A stretch of DNA of 13,853 nt from assembly GCA_002500485.1 (NCBI GenBank), contig DLRJ01000008.1, positions 1 through 13,853 on the forward strand. Reading direction: 5' to 3'. The stretch comes from Dehalococcoidia bacterium UBA7891. GTDB taxonomy: Bacteria; Chloroflexota; Dehalococcoidia; Lucifugimonadales; UBA826. Positions 6,870 to 13,693 of this stretch are shown in pieces. Positions within the stretch are counted from its first letter, which is position 1; every line of letters starts with the position of its first letter. Made by a program: the position numbers and the translations under genes. The notes below the pieces were generated by a model. That model ran no database searches. It was not told where the DNA came from and was given only the letters and a program-made list of their open reading frames with translations.

Positions 6870-7322
6870 ATGACTATGAATAAAATACTCATAATCGGGA
6901 ACTTGGGATCCGATCCTGAGATGAGGTACACGCCCAACGGAAACCCAGTAACCTCATTCACTGTTGCAACAAATCGACGATATAAAACCTCTGCTGGGGA
7001 GAATAAAGAAGAAACTGAGTGGTTTCGAATCAGTGCTTGGAATAGGTTGGCAGAAACATCCAATCAATACCTGCAACGGGGAAGTAAGGTTTACGTAGAA
7101 GGCCGCCTCAGTAGCCGAACATATGTCGGAAATGATGGAGAAACTAGGGTGTCCCTTGACGTGAATGCTTCTGAGGTTCGATTCATCGATAGTAGGGGTG
7201 GTAATACGGGTTCGTCAGGAGGGTTTTCGGAGGGAGGATCAATTCCCGATTCCACAGGATCTTCTCCTACGGTTCCTTCGATCGAAGAGGGTGGGGAAAT
7301 CGAAGATGATTTGCCGTGGTAA
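6870..7322 (+). CDS. ssb: Single-stranded DNA-binding protein
   Basis: This 150-residue SSB has an N-terminal OB-fold of about 110 residues (NKILIIGNLGSDPEMRYT, VTSFTVATNRR, TEWFRISAWNRLAE, GSKVYVEGRLSSRTY). It is followed by a Gly/Ser-rich linker and the acidic tip EIEDDLPW. That tip is a variant of the DDDIPF tail that recruits replication and repair partners. The N-terminal ATG may be residue 1 or residue 3; both are close to the GAGG-like site upstream. It lies between rpsF and rpsR, the classic arrangement. Confidence 0.96.
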   Translation: MTMNKILIIGNLGSDPEMRYTPNGNPVTSFTVATNRRYKTSAGENKEETEWFRISAWNRLAETSNQYLQRGSKVYVEGRLSSRTYVGNDGETRVSLDVNASEVRFIDSRGGNTGSSGGFSEGGSIPDSTGSSPTVPSIEEGGEIEDDLPW

Positions 7323-7375
7323 GCGAGGAGAATTTTAACTTTTCGTAAGTTTAGTAACTAAATCGGAGTCTATTA

Positions 7376-7678
7376 ATGACAACAGAAAGAGAAAGTACCC
7401 CACAAAGAAGGCCTGGAGGTCGCCCACGCTTTTATTCACGTCGGAAGGTTTGCCAACCTTGCGTGGATAAAAAGGAATTGGACTACAAGGATGTCGATTA
7501 TATTAAGAAATTTCTTTCTGAAAGATACATGATAGAGGCTCGTCGAAAAAGTGGTATGTGTGCGAAATGTCAAAGGTCTTTGGCCAAAGCCGTGAAAAAG
7601 GCCCGCCACTTAGCGCTGCTCCCTTTTTCGCCTGCCCAAAAAGGTGCTTTACCTGTTCATTACAGGCCTCGGTCATAA
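7376..7678 (+). CDS. rpsR: 30S ribosomal protein bS18
   Basis: This 100-residue S18 carries the core DYKDVDYIKKFLSERYMIEARRKSGMC and QRSLAKAVKKARHLALLPF. Four cysteines in two CxxC pairs (26/29 and 62/65) suggest a zinc-binding form of the protein. After the usual ALLPF ending there are some 16 extra residues (SPAQKGALPVHYRPRS). The N-terminus is basic and disordered-looking. GGAG at 7364-7367 lies eight bases before the ATG. It is third in the S6-SSB-S18 operon and binds S6 in the small subunit. Confidence 0.95.
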   Translation: MTTERESTPQRRPGGRPRFYSRRKVCQPCVDKKELDYKDVDYIKKFLSERYMIEARRKSGMCAKCQRSLAKAVKKARHLALLPFSPAQKGALPVHYRPRS

Positions 7679-7783
7679 CTAGCCCGCATGTTTTCCCTCG
7701 TGTAAATAATTAATCATTCCAGGAAAGTCTTAAATCAAGTGAGTTCTGGTCGTCCTTTAAGTGTAGACAAAAGAAGGGTTGCT

Positions 7784-8848
7784 ATGCAGCAACCTGTGCT
7801 AAGGCGTCGTCAAAAACTAACTATTGGCCTCTTAGGATTATCTTTTCTGTTGGTGGTTTCAATATTCGTCGCCGGATATATCGTGGTATTTGTAATGCCA
7901 CATAGGGAGTTGGTGGTGAAAGTGGATGGGGTCGAATATACAAGAGGTGATTTGGTTGAATTGGTGAGGATAAGGCAAAAAAGCTCCGAATTTATGGGAG
8001 GCACATTTGATGCCAGTTCCGGAATATTTGAGTCTCTCCAGTTGATGGTAGAAAACGAGGTTTTGATGCAAATGGGCCCCTCTCAGGGAATTTTTGTTTC
8101 TGACGAGGAGATAGATGACCAAATAGCTCTCATCATGCGTCCGGAAAAACAAATGGCTCTTGGCAAATCGGAGGAACAGATTGTTCGGGAAACCTCTGAG
8201 CGACATTTGAACTACTTGAATACTATTCAAATAGATGAGCCAACACATAGATTGTTGGTACAGAAGGCGATCCTTAGGGAAAAATTTAGACAGCAGGTTG
8301 GAGAGTCGGTTCCATTCTTAGCAGAGCAAGTTCACCTTTTCCGGATTGTGATGCCACAAACAGGTGAGATGGACATAATGCAGGTCAAATATGAGGATGC
8401 CATAAGAGATATCACAGATCCGGAACAGTTTCAGTTAGCCTATATTGAAATTGCACGCGAGTTTTCAGTAGATATCCCAGAAAAAGTCAGGTTGGGAGGA
8501 GACATGGGTTGGATTGCCAAAGGAGTTATCCCAGATTACGAGCGGGACTTTTTTTTATTAGATCCTGGAGAATTAAGTGACCCTGTCAAAAACAAAGACA
8601 ACCACACCCAGACTTTCTTTTTTATGATCTCCGAGCGTCAGCCGGCGAAAGAATTATCATCTGATGTTCGCGACGAACTAAAATCAAAGGCTCTACAAGA
8701 TTGGGTTAATAGCGAAAGAAGCAATCATGATGTCTATGCGATCTTTAACTCGGATATTTACGATTGGGTCTTTCAACAGCTGCGGTTGTCATCTCGTGCA
8801 CCAACTCCAACACCGGACCCACTTCAGTCAATATTGAATTCTAGGTAA
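7784..8848 (+). CDS. Membrane-anchored PpiC/SurA-type peptidyl-prolyl isomerase
   Basis: The protein has one N-terminal membrane anchor (GLLGLSFLLVVSIFVAGYIV), a SurA-N-like helical region with VSDEEIDDQI, and a parvulin-type domain. The parvulin landmarks are FRIVMP, AREFSVD, LGGDMGWIAKGV and LDPGELSDPV, ending near FFFMISERQP. It should fold exported proteins outside the cytoplasmic membrane. The C-terminus ends in a Pro/Thr stretch (RAPTPTPDP). From this start it is 354 residues. I chose ATG 7784 because AAGGG lies five bases upstream; a GTG at 7739 would add 15 residues but has only AGGA 14 bases away. It is followed by hom after nine bases, so they are probably cotranscribed, and it may extend the rpsR transcript after a 100-base gap. 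Confidence 0.88.
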   Translation: MQQPVLRRRQKLTIGLLGLSFLLVVSIFVAGYIVVFVMPHRELVVKVDGVEYTRGDLVELVRIRQKSSEFMGGTFDASSGIFESLQLMVENEVLMQMGPSQGIFVSDEEIDDQIALIMRPEKQMALGKSEEQIVRETSERHLNYLNTIQIDEPTHRLLVQKAILREKFRQQVGESVPFLAEQVHLFRIVMPQTGEMDIMQVKYEDAIRDITDPEQFQLAYIEIAREFSVDIPEKVRLGGDMGWIAKGVIPDYERDFFLLDPGELSDPVKNKDNHTQTFFFMISERQPAKELSSDVRDELKSKALQDWVNSERSNHDVYAIFNSDIYDWVFQQLRLSSRAPTPTPDPLQSILNSR

Positions 8849-8857
8849 AGGCGCCTT

Positions 8858-10150
8858 ATGAGAAACTCTATAGGGGTTGGACTTATTGGGATGGGTGTGG
8901 TCGGATCAGGAGTGGCAAAAACAATAACTGAAAACTCTACCGTATTGCATGGTCACGTAGGATTGCCACTAAATCTAGTGAAGGTAGCGGTTCGTGATAC
9001 CTCAAAGCAAAGAGATTTCATGGTTGATCAAAAAATTTTAGGAGATAGTCCTGAAGATTTAATAAATGATGAATCAGTAAATATCGTGGTGGAATTGATG
9101 GGTGGTGAATATCCAGCATTGGAATTCATTCTGGCAGCAGTAAAAAATGGCAAGCATGTAGTTACTGCGAACAAAGAAGTCATATCAAAACATGGAGCTG
9201 AAATATTTTCTTTGGCTAGAGACAACAATGTCAGAGTACTTTTCGAAGCAAGTGTGGGTGGGGGGATACCAATAATTTCTCCCTTGATGCGTGATTTGGT
9301 GGCCAATGACATCAAATCTATTAAAGCAATTATCAACGGAACTACCAATTACATTCTCACCCGAATGGCCAACGAACAAGCTGATTATCAGGAAGTGCTG
9401 CAGGAGGCTCAAAAACTGGGCTATGCTGAATCAGATCCAACCAGTGATGTAGAGGGAATAGATGCGGCGTATAAATTGTCGATATTATCTACCTTAGCGT
9501 TCAGGGCTAGCGTGAAAGACACTGACATATTTATAGAAGGGATAACCAACCTTACTGATAAAGATTTTTTATACGCTAGAGAATTAGGATATTCTATAAA
9601 GTTGTTGGCTATAGCGACTCGAAACGATTCTAGTGTACTGGGAAGAGTTCATCCTGCTTTGATACCAGAGGATCAAATGTTAGCTAAAGTGGATGATGTC
9701 CTGAATGCCGTGGAAGTAGAAACGGATTTGGTAGATAAGGTATTGTTTCATGGCCCCGGCGCAGGCTCCCTGCCCACCAGCAGTGCCGTAGTGGCAGATA
9801 TCGTCAACATTGCTCGAACCATTGCCGACGGCACTAATTTACTAGACCCGGTTCGTTTATCTGATGAGATAGAGATTAAATCAATAGATACTTTGGTAAC
9901 CAAATACTATTTTAGACTTGAAGCTGAGGATCAGCCAGGAGTACTTGCTAGAATTGCTGCTGTGCTAGGGGATTGCGGTATTAGTATTTCATCTTTCATT
10001 CAAAAAGGATTGGGTGATCATTCTTCGAATGCTGAATTGGTCATTATGACTCACGAAGCCAGTGAAAGTTCTGTAACAACGGCAGTAGCGAGTTTAAGGG
10101 AACTGGATGTTGTTAAGATGATAGGTAATGTGATCAGGGTGGTCGGGTAA
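8858..10150 (+). CDS. hom: Homoserine dehydrogenase with ACT domain
   Basis: This 430-residue enzyme reduces aspartate semialdehyde to homoserine, the branch point to threonine and methionine. The N-terminal Rossmann motif is GLIGMGVVGSG (8-18). TANKEVISKHG holds the active-site Lys106, and GGGIPIISPL and INGTTNYIL follow. Then comes the substrate region KLGYAESDPTSDVEGIDAAYKL, with Glu191, Asp197 and catalytic Lys206. Residues from about 352 form an ACT domain (AEDQPGVLARIAAVLGDCGISISS), which usually binds threonine for feedback inhibition. AAGGCG precedes the ATG. The length is that of the monofunctional form, without an aspartokinase fusion. The selenoprotein gene starts 25 bases downstream. 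Confidence 0.97.
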   Translation: MRNSIGVGLIGMGVVGSGVAKTITENSTVLHGHVGLPLNLVKVAVRDTSKQRDFMVDQKILGDSPEDLINDESVNIVVELMGGEYPALEFILAAVKNGKHVVTANKEVISKHGAEIFSLARDNNVRVLFEASVGGGIPIISPLMRDLVANDIKSIKAIINGTTNYILTRMANEQADYQEVLQEAQKLGYAESDPTSDVEGIDAAYKLSILSTLAFRASVKDTDIFIEGITNLTDKDFLYARELGYSIKLLAIATRNDSSVLGRVHPALIPEDQMLAKVDDVLNAVEVETDLVDKVLFHGPGAGSLPTSSAVVADIVNIARTIADGTNLLDPVRLSDEIEIKSIDTLVTKYYFRLEAEDQPGVLARIAAVLGDCGISISSFIQKGLGDHSSNAELVIMTHEASESSVTTAVASLRELDVVKMIGNVIRVVG

Positions 10151-10175
10151 CCGACTTATATCGTTGGAGGTTTGA

Positions 10176-10520
10176 ATGCAGCATTTGTTGTTCTATGGTT
10201 GGAATCGTTGAAGTAGTTGTACAAAAGCGAAGGCGGAGCTTTCGCAGGCTGGATTTGAGTGTGAAGTAAGGGATTTTTTCAATGAACCTTTTTCCTTGGA
10301 TGAACTCCAGGGTGTTTTATTAGGAGATGATCCATCCGAGCTATTTTCTTGGAGAAGCCCATCTTTTAAAAAGCTAGATTTGGAAAAATCAAATGTGGCT
10401 GCCGCTCAAATGTTGGATCTGATGATTGCCGAACCCAGGTTGATCAAAAGACCTATCGTAATCTATCAGGGCAAAAGATTTGTAACTTCAGAATGGAAAA
10501 AGATTTTGAGGCTGAACTAA
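10176..10520 (+). CDS. Selenocysteine-containing ArsC/Spx-family thioredoxin-fold protein (in-frame UGA read as Sec)
   Basis: ATG 10176, five bases after GGAGG (10166-10170), opens a frame broken only by TGA at 10209-10211 and ending with TAA at 10518-10520. With UGA read as Sec this gives 114 residues, normal for the ArsC/Spx/YffB family. The N-terminus FYGWNRUSSCTKAKAEL has the family's active-site loop with U12 and C15 as a U-x-x-C motif. R773 ArsC has its catalytic cysteine at 12. Arg60 (SWRSPSFKKLDL) and Arg92 in EPRLIKRPIV match the family's arginines. A SECIS-like hairpin follows the UGA. The protein is probably a redox enzyme or arsenate-reductase-like oxidoreductase; substrate unknown. 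Automatic callers would see only the fragment from TTG 10296. It lies 25 nt after hom and 2 nt before the SDR gene. Confidence 0.9.
10227..10245 (+). promoter_or_regulatory. Bacterial SECIS hairpin for the selenoprotein
   Basis: GCGAAGGC (10227-10234) pairs fully with GCTTTCGC (10238-10245), 8 bp with one G:T wobble, around a GGA loop (10235-10237). The stem starts 15 nt after the UGA and the loop 23 nt after it, inside the 16-37 nt range known for bacterial SECIS elements. The loop opens with the conserved guanosine expected to contact SelB. The stem lies wholly within coding sequence. Confidence 0.88.
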
Positions 10521-10522
10521 AT

Positions 10523-11329
10523 ATGATTAATTTGTCTGGAAAGGAAGCAATCGTCACCGGAGGAGGTAGCGGTATAGGTAGAGGTATATGTTCGGTTTTG
10601 GCCTTGGCAGGGGCAAGCGTGTTAGTGACAGACATATCTGGGAAAGGTGCTGAGGATACCCTGAAACATTGTGGTTACGGCGGTAAATATAGAGCAAGAC
10701 AAATGGATGTTACTAATGAAAATTCAATCGATACAATTATTTCAGAACACATCGAGGATAGAAAAAAGATCGATATATTGGTAAACAATGCAGGAATAAT
10801 TGGATCTGAAGGTTGGTCAAATAGAGAAATTCCGAATGATCGAGACTGGACCGAAGTATATGAGGTTAATGTAAGGGGGGTTGTAAAGGTTTCTGAAAGG
10901 GTTAGCAAAGAGTTTCAGAAGCAGGAACACGGCAAAATCATTAACATCGCCTCAATAGCTGCTCGGCAAGGAAGCCCAGATTCACCACATTACAATGCTT
11001 CAAAGGCGGCAGTTGTGAGTTGGACACAATCGCATGCTTTACGAATGGCTGCATATAATGTGAATGTAAATGCCGTTTGTCCGGGGCTCATATGGACCCC
11101 AATATGGGAATCGATCGCAAGAAAAAGAGCTAAATATGGAGGCAGTCTTAAGACCTACGGTCTTGAAGGTAAAAAACTTTTTGATCAAACCGTTAAAGCG
11201 TGGATTCCGCTTCAAAGAGAGCAGACTCCAGAGGATATCGGAAACATGGTGGCTTTTTTAGCATCTGATCTCGCAGAAAACATTACAGGGCAGTCCATTA
11301 ACGTGGATGGTGGTCGGTTTACCAATTAA
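10523..11329 (+). CDS. Short-chain dehydrogenase/reductase (SDR)
   Basis: This 268-residue classical SDR has the cofactor motif TGGGSGIG at 12-19, Asp37 after the second strand (favouring NAD over NADP), MDVT near 62, NNAG at 88-91 and Asn116. Ser144 with the YNASK pair Tyr157 and Lys161 completes the catalytic tetrad. PGLI and the C-terminal ITGQSINVDGGRFTN are typical. It probably oxidises or reduces a secondary alcohol or ketone; the substrate is not clear. An upstream ATG at 10493 would overlap the selenoprotein gene and lacks a binding site, so ATG 10523 is preferred, with GAGG 11 bases before it. It starts 2 nt after the selenoprotein stop, which implies translational coupling. Confidence 0.93.
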   Translation: MINLSGKEAIVTGGGSGIGRGICSVLALAGASVLVTDISGKGAEDTLKHCGYGGKYRARQMDVTNENSIDTIISEHIEDRKKIDILVNNAGIIGSEGWSNREIPNDRDWTEVYEVNVRGVVKVSERVSKEFQKQEHGKIINIASIAARQGSPDSPHYNASKAAVVSWTQSHALRMAAYNVNVNAVCPGLIWTPIWESIARKRAKYGGSLKTYGLEGKKLFDQTVKAWIPLQREQTPEDIGNMVAFLASDLAENITGQSINVDGGRFTN

Positions 11330-11343
11330 AATGTTTGCCCATG

Positions 11344-12882
11344 TTATTTTATAGGATCTTTAGATGTCCTGTTTTTTACCAATAGAAGGCATGGGAATAT
11401 TCCTATTAAGCAGAGTACTGAACCAATTATAAAGAAATGATGGAATAAATTTACCCCTGCTTGGATTAATTGATCTTCAAACCCTGACGTGGGATTTCCA
11501 AGAACTCCAGTTCCTGGAATTTGTAAATTTATACCTAGTAGTAAATCTTGGAATCTTTGAGATCCCCAAGCTGATAGTGCAGCAATGCCAAAAGTCATTC
11601 CCAGGAATCGTGAAGAGCTGATTATTCCAGCTGCCGAACCTTGGTGTCTTGTACCAGTACTATTGATAGCGGATGTCGTAATCGGCGCTATCACCAATCC
11701 AAACCCAAACCCAGCTGCTAATAAATGGTATGACATCAATGGGTCCCCAATTAACTCGTTCCAGCGGCTCATAAATAGTAGGGCTATAAAACAAAGTATA
11801 AGCCCAGAAATCGCGGGTATTCTGAGATCATAATGTTTGCTAAGCCATCCCCCTATCAACGCTCCAATTGGGATAGCGATTGTCATTCTCATTAGAATTA
11901 ACCCCCCTTCAAGAGAGCTGCCAGATAGGACGGTGTTTACCATTAGTGGTATTGTCACCAAACTGATGATGAGGGCTGCTCCATAGAATAAATGTAAGGT
12001 GTTCGCAGCTAAGAATCGGATGTTTTTGAATAGTTCAATGGGTATGACTGAATCATCATTTTGCTTTGATAATAGGTAGTAACCGATTAGCAAAGATACC
12101 CCAACAGATATAAAAATTATCAAAAATGATGTATTACTTCCAGATTGGGAGCATCCTAATGTGATAAAGCAGATTGCTGCGACTATTATGCCGGAGCCAA
12201 GGTAATCTATTTTGTGCGTGGTTTTCTTCGAGTTAGGGACGAGAAATAAAATTCCCGCTATTACAAGTAATCCAATTGGTATGTTTAACCAAAATACCCA
12301 CTGCCATGAAAAAGACTGAGTGATTAATCCTCCCCATAAAGGACCGGTGACTGCACCAGCTTCTGCGGATGCCCCGGTCAACCCCAATGGGATAGCTCTT
12401 TTATTACCAGAATATAAATCACTGATGATTGCTATCGTAATTGGAATTAAGGCCCCAGCCCCGATAGCTTGGATTATTCGAGTAGCAATGACCCAGTTTA
12501 TCGACGTTGTGGTTTCTAAAATGCTGGATACACAACTTCTGATTAAGATACTGTCATGGTAGGAATAAGATTCTAAAAACCCCATCGAGTTAGTCAACCC
12601 GGTACCAACCGACCCCAGCAAAAAAACTGACATAGAAGCTACGTAGATAAATTTGCGGCCATATATGTCAGAAATTCTACCCATAATAGGCATTACAGAT
12701 ACGTATCCTAATAGGTAACCTGTAACTGTCCACATAGCCCTATCTAGTTCGGTCACATCAACCATTAAGTCTGACATTATCTGGGGAAGTATCGTAACAA
12801 CTACAGTTTGATCGTCTGCAGCAAAAAATATACCTGCAAAAACAGGTATCAGAGCCACATTTTTATTGGTGATTTTCATCAT
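11344..12882 (-). CDS. MFS exporter, DHA2 (EmrB/QacA, 14-TM) family
   Basis: This 512-residue transporter has about 14 membrane segments. TM1 carries DDQTVVVTILPQI, like the D1 motif of the DHA2 group. Motif A is GRISDIYGRKF (68-78), motif B is RIIQAIGAG (135-143), and motif C is GASAEAGAVTGPLWGG (170-185), which marks antiporters. Between the third and fourth segments there is an unusual extra stretch of about 30 residues (98-128) not found in most relatives. It follows the LprG-like lipoprotein gene by 17 nt on the same strand. The arrangement matches mycobacterial LprG with the exporter P55, so lipid or drug export across the envelope is a reasonable inference. It converges on the SDR gene with a 14-base gap and no clear terminator. 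Confidence 0.92.
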   Translation of the reverse strand: MMKITNKNVALIPVFAGIFFAADDQTVVVTILPQIMSDLMVDVTELDRAMWTVTGYLLGYVSVMPIMGRISDIYGRKFIYVASMSVFLLGSVGTGLTNSMGFLESYSYHDSILIRSCVSSILETTTSINWVIATRIIQAIGAGALIPITIAIISDLYSGNKRAIPLGLTGASAEAGAVTGPLWGGLITQSFSWQWVFWLNIPIGLLVIAGILFLVPNSKKTTHKIDYLGSGIIVAAICFITLGCSQSGSNTSFLIIFISVGVSLLIGYYLLSKQNDDSVIPIELFKNIRFLAANTLHLFYGAALIISLVTIPLMVNTVLSGSSLEGGLILMRMTIAIPIGALIGGWLSKHYDLRIPAISGLILCFIALLFMSRWNELIGDPLMSYHLLAAGFGFGLVIAPITTSAINSTGTRHQGSAAGIISSSRFLGMTFGIAALSAWGSQRFQDLLLGINLQIPGTGVLGNPTSGFEDQLIQAGVNLFHHFFIIGSVLCLIGIFPCLLLVKNRTSKDPIK

Positions 12883-12899
12883 GTATTCAGCTATAAATA

Positions 12900-13613
12900 C
12901 TAGTCTAAAGGGTTCTCAATGACTATTTCTTCATTAAATCTGGATATGTCAATTATTCTTTGGATTTCGTTCATATTTTCTGAATCATCATATCCATTTA
13001 ATTGACCAAAAATAATTGCTCTAGTTAGATAGAGGGAGTCTTTGTCTATCCACACAATTATTTCAACGTTATTATCACTTGTGTCTCCGACCAAATTAGA
13101 AAGTGATGAAGCCGGCATAGATCCTTCTATATTCCAATATTTCTCGCTATTAGACCTGAATTTTGGGGAAGTGGTGCTGGATAGTATTTTCTCAATTCCT
13201 TTCTCGGGGTCAAAAAAGGAAAGAGGGGTTATGGAATCCTCGGTGACTTCCCATTTTTGAGTAAGTGGGTTTAAAAAAAAAGCAGTATTGTCGATTGTTG
13301 AAAAGCCTCCAGAAAGTGTCAAATTGCCAAATAAGAATTTGGCTTCAATAACCATTGAATTCGTATCAGACAATAACCCGGTTGCTTCAGAGAAAACCAA
13401 ATCACCTATTCGGGTGCCACTAACATTCTTGTGCGATAATCGGAATTCGAAAGATGAGACAGAATTCATTATTGTCCCGCTCTGGTCTAATATTTGCTTT
13501 GCCGTCTTGCTTTGGATTTCGGACGAAAGCGGATTATCTGATGCACAAGATAGATTAAATATACTCACTAGAAAAATTGCTACCAGAATAATATAGAAAT
13601 TATCTCTTATCAT
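12900..13613 (-). CDS. LppX/LprAFG-family lipoprotein
   Basis: This 237-residue exported protein has an N-terminal hydrophobic segment (residues 6-19) ending near Cys23 in FNLSC, a non-ideal lipobox with Asn at -3. The rest resembles the LppX/LprG lipid-binding fold. It has a helix followed by SVSSFEFRLSH, then GDLVFS, FLFGNLTLSG, WEVTEDSITPLSFFDPEKGIEKIL, and later YWNIEGSMPA, VWIDKDSLYLTRAIIFGQL and ISRFNEEIVIENP. In mycobacteria these proteins carry acylated lipids in a hydrophobic pocket. Here the MFS gene follows after 17 nt, so the two should be cotranscribed. The ATG has only a weak GTGAG site. A strong terminator ends about 20 bases upstream, so how it gets its transcript is unclear. 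Confidence 0.82.
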   Translation of the reverse strand: MIRDNFYIILVAIFLVSIFNLSCASDNPLSSEIQSKTAKQILDQSGTIMNSVSSFEFRLSHKNVSGTRIGDLVFSEATGLLSDTNSMVIEAKFLFGNLTLSGGFSTIDNTAFFLNPLTQKWEVTEDSITPLSFFDPEKGIEKILSSTTSPKFRSNSEKYWNIEGSMPASSLSNLVGDTSDNNVEIIVWIDKDSLYLTRAIIFGQLNGYDDSENMNEIQRIIDISRFNEEIVIENPLD

Positions 13614-13633
13614 TATTACTCACTACGGTAGAC

Positions 13634-13667
13634 AAAAAAAAACCCCGTTCGAGCGAGCGGGGTTTTT
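13634..13667 (-). terminator. Intrinsic terminator, bidirectional in shape
   Basis: Arms AAAAACCCCGTTC (13638-13650) and GAGCGGGGTTTTT (13655-13667) form 13 bp around a GAGC loop. On the minus strand a run of nine T follows, the better direction, where it would end the gene whose stop is at 13694-13696. On the plus strand five T follow, which are part of the stem. Confidence 0.88.
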
Positions 13668-13693
13668 CCATCCAAAAGGAATTTATATCTGGA

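Noticed and set aside
10296..10520. A 74-residue gene starting with TTG at 10296
   Set aside because: It lacks the active-site loop of its family and has no ribosome binding site; the full frame from ATG 10176 with Sec at the UGA explains it better.
10176..10520. Pseudogene with a nonsense mutation at 10209
   Set aside because: The stop is UGA at the exact catalytic Cys position, a SECIS hairpin follows at the right distance, and the rest of the frame is intact and family-like.
10493..10522. SDR start at the upstream ATG 10493
   Set aside because: No binding site precedes it and it overlaps the selenoprotein end; SDR proteins normally begin a few residues before the first strand, as with ATG 10523.
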